Positions 22,814 to 28,379 of a stretch of DNA of 28,379 bases are shown in pieces (position 1 is the first letter of the stretch; the number at the start of each line of letters is the position of its first letter). The DNA lies in NCBI GenBank assembly GCA_002398565.1, contig DGZP01000094.1, positions 1 to 28,379 of the forward strand, written 5' to 3'. The stretch comes from Proteiniphilum sp. UBA4977 (GTDB lineage: Bacteria > Bacteroidota > Bacteroidia > Bacteroidales > Dysgonomonadaceae). The position numbers and the translations under genes were made by a program. The notes under the pieces were generated by a model, which was not told the DNA's origin, ran no database searches, and worked only from the letters and a program-made list of their open reading frames with translations.

Positions 22814-23830
22814 TCAACTTTGTGTGACAAAGGTTTCGAGTATTTTGGTTGATTCAGCCGGGACGAGGGTGACTGAGCAGGTGCGGGCGGGAATGAGCAT
22901 CGACTCTCCCTGGCGGATTGTTTCCACGTTGCCTTTATCGTCCCTGACAGTGCACTGCCCGCCCATGCAGATGTAAATTACGAACGAATCGAGATCGACA
23001 TATGAACGGATCATGGGTACTTCCTGCTCCATTTCAAGCAGATGGGTAGTAAAATATGGGCAGGTGGCCAATCTGACGGGATGGTTTATATTTCTATCAT
23101 AAATTGTTTTATATGAGTCATGTACGATATAGTCGATTGCGTCTTTTGCCAATTCGGTGTGGAGCTCGCGACTTTTGCCTGTGGCGTCCTTCCGGTTGTA
23201 GTCATAAATGCGGTAAGTAATGTCGGAGGTCTGCTGGATCTCCGCGATGAAGCATCCTGCACCGATGGCGTGGACTCTTCCCGCCGGCAGGAAAAAAACA
23301 TCCCCTTCCTGTACCTCATATCTTTTGAGTGTGTGGGTAAAGGTGTTGTTTTGTACCGTTTCCACATATTCTTCCGGGCTTATTTGTTTCTCAAAACCGG
23401 AATAGAGAAATGCGCCGGGAGCGGCTTTGATCACGTACCACATCTCCGTTTTTCCGAAAGAACGGTGTCTCTCACCTGCCAGCTTGTCATCGGGGTGAAC
23501 CTGAATGGAAAGATCATCACGCGCATCGATAAATTTGATGAGCAGTGGGAAAGTATTCCCGAACTTTTGATACACTTCCTTGCCTACAAGGCCATCCTTG
23601 GCTTCTGCAATGAGTTCTTCAAGCGTGGTGCCTGCAAGGGAGCCGTTGGCAACAACGGACAGGTTATTTTTCACACCCGATATTTCCCAGCTCTCGCCGA
23701 TGCCTTCCTGTACCGGCTCGATTCCTTTGAAATGGCTTATCTCCGACCCACCCCAGATGACCGGCTTAAGGATGGGTTGAAATTTAAACGGGTACAATGA
23801 ATATTTGATTTCTTGATTGTTGTATGTCAT
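22814..23830 (-). CDS. manA: Class I mannose-6-phosphate isomerase
   Basis: The 338-aa cupin-fold zinc enzyme interconverts mannose-6-phosphate and fructose-6-phosphate. Zinc-ligand motifs are visible: Q110 and H112 in SIQVHPDD, E129 in GKTEMWYV, and H187 in PAGRVHAIG. QQTSDITYRIYDY is a family signature. The length fits the short Bacteroidota/Firmicutes type. I chose ATG 23830 because the longer frame (from 23911) runs back into glgB and the family starts near YPFKFQPILKPVIWGG. It lies 17 nt after glgB, so it is probably co-transcribed. Confidence 0.93.
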   Translation of the reverse strand: MTYNNQEIKYSLYPFKFQPILKPVIWGGSEISHFKGIEPVQEGIGESWEISGVKNNLSVVANGSLAGTTLEELIAEAKDGLVGKEVYQKFGNTFPLLIKFIDARDDLSIQVHPDDKLAGERHRSFGKTEMWYVIKAAPGAFLYSGFEKQISPEEYVETVQNNTFTHTLKRYEVQEGDVFFLPAGRVHAIGAGCFIAEIQQTSDITYRIYDYNRKDATGKSRELHTELAKDAIDYIVHDSYKTIYDRNINHPVRLATCPYFTTHLLEMEQEVPMIRSYVDLDSFVIYICMGGQCTVRDDKGNVETIRQGESMLIPARTCSVTLVPAESTKILETFVTQS

Positions 23831-23847
23831 ATTGTGAAATAGCTTTT

Positions 23848-25863
23848 TTATTGGGATTCTTTTATTTTCATTACGAATGCAGCACGTGCAGGCAGATAGA
23901 GTTTCAACCATCCTTTGTTGTACGGTGCGTAAAGCGGGTCGTATTGTGTGAAATGAGGAAGGTTGACGTCGTTTAACCCGTAACCGCCAAACTCGGGGCG
24001 GTCGGTATCAAGCATGATCTTGTATTCACCCTGGGGTACCAGTATCCCGTAATCGCAATAGGACTCCTGCGGATGAAAGTTGTAGACAAAGAGCAGATTG
24101 TTACGCATATAAGCGAGTATGCTGTCATCGTCCTTATCCCATACCTTTACCAAGGGAGTGGACTGAAAGGAAGGAACCGACCGGATGAGGGCGATCATGG
24201 CTTTGTCGAAATCACCCAGATAATGATATTTCAGATTGGAATCATCGGCCAGATGCCACTGCCGGCGTGCGTATTTATAGGACCAGTTATTTCCTTCACG
24301 GGGAAAATCGATCCACTCGGGATGACCAAACTCGTTACCCATGAAATTGAGGTAACCACCATTGATGGTGGTAGCTGTCACCAGACGGATCATCTTGTGC
24401 AGGGCTATTCCGCGGTCTACCCGTAGGGAACTGCTGGTCCACTTCGACATGAACCAGTACATGTCAGCATCTATCAACCGGAAGATGATGGTCTTGTCAC
24501 CCACCAGTGCCTGATCGTGGCTCTCTGCATAGGAGATGGTCTTCTCGTCGGCGCGCCGGTTGGTTAGCTCCCACCATATTGCACTCGGATGCCACTCTTC
24601 GTCTTTCTTTTCCTTGATGGTTTTGATCCAGAAGTCGGGAATGTTCATGGCCATCCGGTAGTCGAACCCATAGCCTCCGCCTTCCGGCTTGACTGTCAGT
24701 CCGGGCATTCCGCTTACTTCCTCGGCAATGGTCAGGGCATGCGGGTTCACCTCATGGATGAGCTTGTTGGCAAGAGTAAGGTAACAGATGGCATCACCAT
24801 CCTGCCGGGCGTTGTAGTAGTCGCTATAGTTGCTGAACGATTCCTCCAGGCCGTGGCTCAGGTAGATCATGGAAGTGACACCATCGAACCGAAAGCCATC
24901 GAATTTATATTCCTCCAGCCAGTATTTACAGTTTGAAAGCAGGAAATGAAGCACCTCATCCTTACCGTAGTCGAAGCAGAGCGAATCCCACGCCTTGTGG
25001 TTTCTACGTTCGGGGTCGCTGTGGAAATAGAGATCGAAGGAACCGTCGATTCGTGCAATCCCTTCAGCTTCGTTCTTTACGGCATGGGAATGTACGATAT
25101 CCATGATCACGGCAATGCCCATGTCGTGGGCCGTGTCGATCAGCGCCTTCAGCTCATCCGGTGTCCCGCTTCTAGAGGAGGGGGCAAAGAAGCTGGAAAC
25201 ATGGTACCCGAATGATCCGTAGTAGGGATGTTCCTGGATGGCCATGATCTGTATGGCGTTGTAGCCATTCTCCTTTACACGTGGTAGTATGTTTTCGCGA
25301 AACTCATTGTAGGTACCTACTCTTTCTTCTTCTGCAGACATTCCGACATGTGTTTCATAAATGAGAAGGGGAGCGGTATCGGGTTTGAAATGGGCATGTC
25401 TGAACTGATATTTGTTTTCCGGCTCCCACACCTGTGCGGAGAATATGTAGGTATTATTGTCCTGTACCACCCGCCTGCTCCAGGCAGGGATGCGTTCACC
25501 GTAGCCGCCCTTCCAGCGCACGTGAAGCTTGTAGAGGTCGCCGTGATGAATATGCTCACGGGGTATCCTGACTTCCCAGATGCCGTTCTCCATTTTCCGT
25601 AGACGATACAGCTCCAGGTGTTGCCACTCGTTAAAGGTACCCACCAGGAATATCTCGGTGGCACGAGGAGCCCACTCGCGAAATATCCATCCTTCGGGTG
25701 TCTTGTGAAGGCCGAAGTAGAGATAGCCGGTCGCAAAGTCCGACAATGTGATGCTGCCACCCTGTGTAAGATGGTCCAGCCTTTTCTCGTAGTAAGCGTG
25801 GCGTCCTTCCACTGCTTGTGCATGAGGCCTGAGCCACGGATCGTTTTTGAGAATGTCGAGCAT
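23848..25863 (-). CDS. glgB: 1,4-alpha-glucan branching enzyme
   Basis: The 671-aa protein creates alpha-1,6 branches in glycogen. A CBM48-like N-terminal domain (about 45-140; FREWAPRATEIFLVGTFNEW) precedes the GH13 catalytic barrel with DIVHSHAVKNE, GFRFDGVTSM (nucleophile D327), TIAEEVSGMPG (acid/base E381) and SYAESHDQALVGDKT (D450). The C-terminal all-beta domain ends in APYNKGWLKLYLPARAAFVM. Motif spelling (HSHAVKN, EEVSGMP) is close to the eukaryote-like GH13_8 branch. It lies between the yhcH-like gene and manA, giving a glycogen/sugar-phosphate operon. Confidence 0.95.
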   Translation of the reverse strand: MLDILKNDPWLRPHAQAVEGRHAYYEKRLDHLTQGGSITLSDFATGYLYFGLHKTPEGWIFREWAPRATEIFLVGTFNEWQHLELYRLRKMENGIWEVRIPREHIHHGDLYKLHVRWKGGYGERIPAWSRRVVQDNNTYIFSAQVWEPENKYQFRHAHFKPDTAPLLIYETHVGMSAEEERVGTYNEFRENILPRVKENGYNAIQIMAIQEHPYYGSFGYHVSSFFAPSSRSGTPDELKALIDTAHDMGIAVIMDIVHSHAVKNEAEGIARIDGSFDLYFHSDPERRNHKAWDSLCFDYGKDEVLHFLLSNCKYWLEEYKFDGFRFDGVTSMIYLSHGLEESFSNYSDYYNARQDGDAICYLTLANKLIHEVNPHALTIAEEVSGMPGLTVKPEGGGYGFDYRMAMNIPDFWIKTIKEKKDEEWHPSAIWWELTNRRADEKTISYAESHDQALVGDKTIIFRLIDADMYWFMSKWTSSSLRVDRGIALHKMIRLVTATTINGGYLNFMGNEFGHPEWIDFPREGNNWSYKYARRQWHLADDSNLKYHYLGDFDKAMIALIRSVPSFQSTPLVKVWDKDDDSILAYMRNNLLFVYNFHPQESYCDYGILVPQGEYKIMLDTDRPEFGGYGLNDVNLPHFTQYDPLYAPYNKGWLKLYLPARAAFVMKIKESQ

Positions 25864-25883
25864 GATGGATCGGCATGAATGGT

Positions 25884-26333
25884 TTACAACACCGCTACTT
25901 TGATGATAATCTTTTTGGTTGGCCCTTCTCCGATGAGTGGGGCATGGCCGTCTTCGGGAGAGAAGATCACAAACTCACCCGGCTGTACAGTCACCATTGC
26001 CGATGGTTTATCGGCATAGAACTCAATGTCGTTGGCTTCGTCGTAACCGGCATCGGATGCGGTAAGCGTGGAGAGTGATTTCCAACCGAATATCTCTGCC
26101 TTTGTAATCGGTATCTGTATATCGATAAACTTTTTATGTGTCTCCAGCCGTGCGTCATCTGCCGCCTTGAGTGTCGTTTCCACGATGGAGGCCCTGAGCT
26201 GTCTACCTTCAATTTCAAACGACCCTGAGGGAGCCAGTTTCATGTTGAGCTGGCGGATATATTCAAAAGCTTTTTCGAAAAGAGGATGCAGGCTAAAGTA
26301 GTTGGCTGCATTCGCGAGATTGTCAACAATCAT
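25884..26333 (-). CDS. YhcH/YjgK/YiaL (DUF386) family protein
   Basis: The 149-aa protein belongs to the beta-sandwich DUF386 family linked to sugar/sialic-acid metabolism. Signature parts are ETHKKFIDIQIPITKAEIFGW, with metal-binding His/Glu candidates, and PGEFVIFSPEDGHAPLI, with a late His. I chose ATG 26333 (MIVDNLANAANYF) because the longer frame from 26492 has no family-like N-terminus and lies upstream of the promoter box. First gene of a probable yhcH-glgB-manA(-hemH) operon; glgB starts 20 nt later. The substrate is unknown. Confidence 0.88.
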   Translation of the reverse strand: MIVDNLANAANYFSLHPLFEKAFEYIRQLNMKLAPSGSFEIEGRQLRASIVETTLKAADDARLETHKKFIDIQIPITKAEIFGWKSLSTLTASDAGYDEANDIEFYADKPSAMVTVQPGEFVIFSPEDGHAPLIGEGPTKKIIIKVAVL

Positions 26334-26362
26334 AGTGATATTTTTTGTGTGATCAAACAGGA

Positions 26363-26370
26363 CAAAGATA
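26363..26370 (-). promoter_or_regulatory. -7 element of the yhcH-glgB-manA operon
   Basis: Minus-strand TATCTTTG 30 nt before the start codon at 26333; the -33 site is weak. Confidence 0.55.
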
Positions 26371-26508
26371 AGGAAAATATGGATTTCAGAAAAAATAAAT
26401 ACCAGTTCGGCGGATATATTAAAACCAGGTATGGATAATTCCATTGACACTCCTTCGGTGCGCTGCATTTTATGATGGCAGGATAAATGCAAAAACAGAA
26501 AAAAAATA

Positions 26509-26516
26509 TATCTTTG
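26509..26516 (+). promoter_or_regulatory. -7 element of the PDZ protein gene
   Basis: TATCTTTG 29 nt before the ATG at 26546; -33 (AATG, 19 bp upstream) is weak. Confidence 0.55.
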
Positions 26517-26545
26517 TGCCTTAAGTTAATTATAGAAATAACACA

Positions 26546-27982
26546 ATGCAACGGGTACCGTATATATTATTGATTGCGATTTTCCTGACAGGAAATCTGA
26601 TGGCACAAAATGAGACAACAACATGCAGCTTGGGTTTTACGTTTGAGATAAGCGACGACAAGAGCTGGGGATACAAGGAACCGGTAGTGACCGGCATTAC
26701 TCCCGGGTCACCTGCAGAGATGGCAGGGTTGCAACTAAAAGATATTATTCTCTCTGTCAATAAAAACGGCACCTATCTGAAATCATATGGCACCGTACGG
26801 TCCTGGTTTGACCTGCAGGAGGATGGGATGACCCTTGCAGTCCGCAATTTTACTCATTCTTTCAAGGAGATGACCGTTGCCAAAGATTGCCGGCAACGAA
26901 ACGCCATTACCGAAGCACAGCTTGCGCCGGTCTTTGCTTTTTACAGCCTGGAAGATGTGCAGGACCGTCGTTTCCTGATGCCGGTGAAAACGAAGATAAA
27001 TGAAGAGGCGCTATTCCATAATTATCGCACGTTTGACTTTGCTCCGACAGATGAAAGTACACGGGCGCTTGATGAACGTATCAACGCCATATTTATTCGT
27101 GCACTCACTGCAATGGGTTTGCAGTATGATCCCGGTGACCCCGACTTTATTATTCAGACTTTTTACAGTTACCAGAATAATCCTTTATATAAGCCCGGAT
27201 CGGCCACTTATGGAAGTTATCAGCCGGTATGGCGGTTCGATACACGAAATCACCGTACCGTGAAGGTGCCATTGTACGATCCCTCCGAAGCGGTACGTGT
27301 TGACGATGTCGCTTACAACCTTGACTTCGGATACCGTTTCTATGATCGCAAGTTTGTTGAAGCCGGCGGAATGACCCTTATATGGGAAGGTGAAGTGAAG
27401 GAGCGGCTGAGCAGTCACTATGATCTCGCGGACTATCTGGAGATGAATCTACCGCTCGTGTTGTTGAAATTTCCTTATGCGGGTAACCGCTCTTATGGAA
27501 CCTATCAGGTAAAATATCTCAAGTATAATTATACCGGTATTGGTTATAACATGAACGACCTGAAGACTGTGATCTCGGTTGATCCCGGTTCACCAGCTGC
27601 CCTGGCAGGTATAATGCCGGGCGACGTGGTGACAAATATCCAGGGACAGAGTTTTAACCATACTTCTCAGTCGCTTACCGAATCATATCGCCGTTTTATT
27701 GCCGAGACAATGAACCTGCGTGACAAAAACAGCCGTTATACAGACGCCAACGGTTTTAAGGAGTGCATGTTCTGGGACGTGGCAAATTATCCTGCAATCG
27801 CGGAATCTTTCTCCAATAACCGCAGATACAAGGCGGCATTCTCCTATTTGTTCAATTTCAATCAGTACATCGATTGGAATACGCCCCTGACTATTAATAT
27901 AGAAGTAAAAAGAGGCGATGAAACAATGAACTTTGCTGTCACACCCAGGATAACCACCAGCTCCCATATTATGGTGAACTGA
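26546..27982 (+). CDS. Secreted protein with PDZ - DUF4136-like - PDZ architecture
   Basis: The 478-aa protein has a signal peptide (MQRVPYILLIAIFLTGNLMAQ). A first PDZ-like domain (about 25-110; GITPGSPAEMAGLQLKDIIL) is followed by a DUF4136-like region (about 145-300; YRTFDFAPTDESTRALDERI, then DPDFIIQTFYSY). A second PDZ-like domain (about 335-460; SVDPGSPAALAGIMPGDVVT) comes last. No protease catalytic triad is visible, so it is more likely a periplasmic binding/scaffold protein than a protease. Promoter upstream; it stands alone between the yhcH operon and the rRNA leader. Function unknown. Confidence 0.75.
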   Translation: MQRVPYILLIAIFLTGNLMAQNETTTCSLGFTFEISDDKSWGYKEPVVTGITPGSPAEMAGLQLKDIILSVNKNGTYLKSYGTVRSWFDLQEDGMTLAVRNFTHSFKEMTVAKDCRQRNAITEAQLAPVFAFYSLEDVQDRRFLMPVKTKINEEALFHNYRTFDFAPTDESTRALDERINAIFIRALTAMGLQYDPGDPDFIIQTFYSYQNNPLYKPGSATYGSYQPVWRFDTRNHRTVKVPLYDPSEAVRVDDVAYNLDFGYRFYDRKFVEAGGMTLIWEGEVKERLSSHYDLADYLEMNLPLVLLKFPYAGNRSYGTYQVKYLKYNYTGIGYNMNDLKTVISVDPGSPAALAGIMPGDVVTNIQGQSFNHTSQSLTESYRRFIAETMNLRDKNSRYTDANGFKECMFWDVANYPAIAESFSNNRRYKAAFSYLFNFNQYIDWNTPLTINIEVKRGDETMNFAVTPRITTSSHIMVN

Positions 27983-28059
27983 TAATCGCGTGTTTATGAA
28001 TATATTCCTCTTCGGGGTCAAAAAAAAGAAGAAAAATATTCAAAAAGAAGAGCAAAATA
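27983..28059. other. A-rich spacer between the PDZ gene and the rRNA promoters
   Basis: Purine/A-rich, with no ORF and no convincing terminator hairpin for the PDZ gene. Confidence 0.35.
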
Positions 28060-28092
28060 TTTGGAGGATATCTATTAAATTTCCTACCTTTG
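28060..28092 (+). promoter_or_regulatory. Upstream rRNA-operon promoter (P1)
   Basis: TTTG (28060-28063), 21 bp, TACCTTTG (28085-28092). It lies in an A-rich tract about 135 bp upstream of the second promoter, in the arrangement typical of rrn operons. Confidence 0.65.
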
Positions 28093-28196
28093 TAGCCCTT
28101 TCCGGAAAAAAGGAGTTTATCATGGAGATGATAAAAGAGCCATAAGCTCACTCAAAAAAATCGGAAAAGAAAAAAAGAAAAACTTTTCAAAAAAGT

Positions 28197-28227
28197 TTTG
28201 GGATTTAAAAAAAAGTCCCTATCTTTG
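28197..28227 (+). promoter_or_regulatory. Main rRNA-operon promoter (P2)
   Basis: TTTG (28197-28200), 19 bp, TATCTTTG (28220-28227), a full consensus match followed by CACCCGC, a start region that recurs at rRNA promoters in Bacteroidales. Upstream AAAACTTTT-CAA-AAAAGTTTT is an AT-only-like UP region; the spacer itself has GGGA..TCCC ends (28200-28203/28216-28219). Confidence 0.8.
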
Positions 28228-28379
28228 CACCCGCTTTTGGAAGGAACCCCCCGGGGAAACGGAGAAGGCAAAAAGAGATCTTTAGAAATTTTACATATAC
28301 GTTTAAAAGACAAAGCAGAGTATACAAGGGTTCTGTAAGTAAGATTACGGAACAATTTGGTACCCGTTCAATAAGATTT
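28228..28379 (+). other. Transcribed leader of an rRNA operon (16S gene expected beyond the window)
   Basis: No ORF. The sequence after P2 (AGATCTTTAGAAATTT, then CAAGGGTTCTGTAAG) has the look of the pre-16S leader with antitermination and processing signals. The 16S gene itself is not in the window, so this is inference from the promoters and leader composition. Confidence 0.6.

Noticed and set aside
23120..23800. 226-codon plus-strand ORF inside manA
   Set aside because: Antisense shadow of manA, whose zinc-ligand motifs are clear.
1..28379. CRISPR arrays, integrase or phage genes, intact insertion sequences
   Set aside because: No regularly spaced repeats and no transposase, integrase or phage structural proteins among the supported frames.

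Overview
The window looks like chromosomal DNA of an anaerobic member of the Bacteroidales (Bacteroidota), probably near Porphyromonadaceae/Dysgonomonadaceae; the family is inferred from gene content, not from a marker. Evidence: a SusC/SusD pair, an outer-membrane barrel with a CarboxypepD_reg-like domain, a BT-type ferrochelatase/LuxR neighbourhood, a DUF4286-ruvC pair, weak Shine-Dalgarno signals, and many promoters of the Bacteroidota type (TTTG, about 19-21 bp, TAnnTTTG, very often TATCTTTG).

Layout. 1-496: 3' end of a phosphoesterase-family gene. 497-1006: non-coding, with a decayed AraC-type helix-turn-helix fragment. 1007-3293: XRE-cupin regulator and acyl-CoA synthetase. 3306-4786: a DHFR/RibD-like reductase flanked by two decayed phnA-like fragments, then an intact phnA. 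4823-4977: tRNA-Ala(GGC) with a shared terminator and a promoter superimposed on the divergent promoter of the next genes. 5011-5879: DUF4286 gene and ruvC. 5933-7022: HU-like/SPOR membrane protein and a possible 38-aa ORF. 7136-9196: sulfatase with a serine-type, non-standard active-site signature and a PA14-like tail. 9193-11961 (minus): outer-membrane beta-barrel protein. 12156-13373: trans-sulfuration PLP enzyme. 13450-21038 (all minus; transcription order cysK, 37-aa leader peptide, susC, susD, palindromic element, TlpA-like lipoprotein). 21139-21786: LuxR-type regulator. 26333 down to 21801 (minus): yhcH-like, glgB, manA, hemH. 26546-27982: secreted PDZ-DUF4136-PDZ protein. 28060-28379: tandem rRNA-type promoters and a leader; a 16S rRNA gene is expected just beyond the right edge.

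The most interesting system is between cysK and susC. A 37-codon ORF (20072-19959, minus) carries tandem Cys codons, and its end can pair with the 5' arm of a strong intrinsic terminator (19933-19899). The geometry is that of a textbook ribosome-mediated attenuator: stalling at Cys-Cys would free the antiterminator, while translation to the stop codon would mask it and allow termination before susC. With cysK upstream and a thioredoxin-fold lipoprotein downstream, this suggests a cysteine-controlled TonB-dependent uptake system for a sulfur-containing nutrient. The structure is visible in the sequence; the substrate and the regulation are inferred.

A second unexplained element is a 167-bp long imperfect palindrome (14764-14930) with perfect 14-bp ends between susD and the TlpA gene. 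No CRISPR array, intact insertion sequence or phage gene was found.
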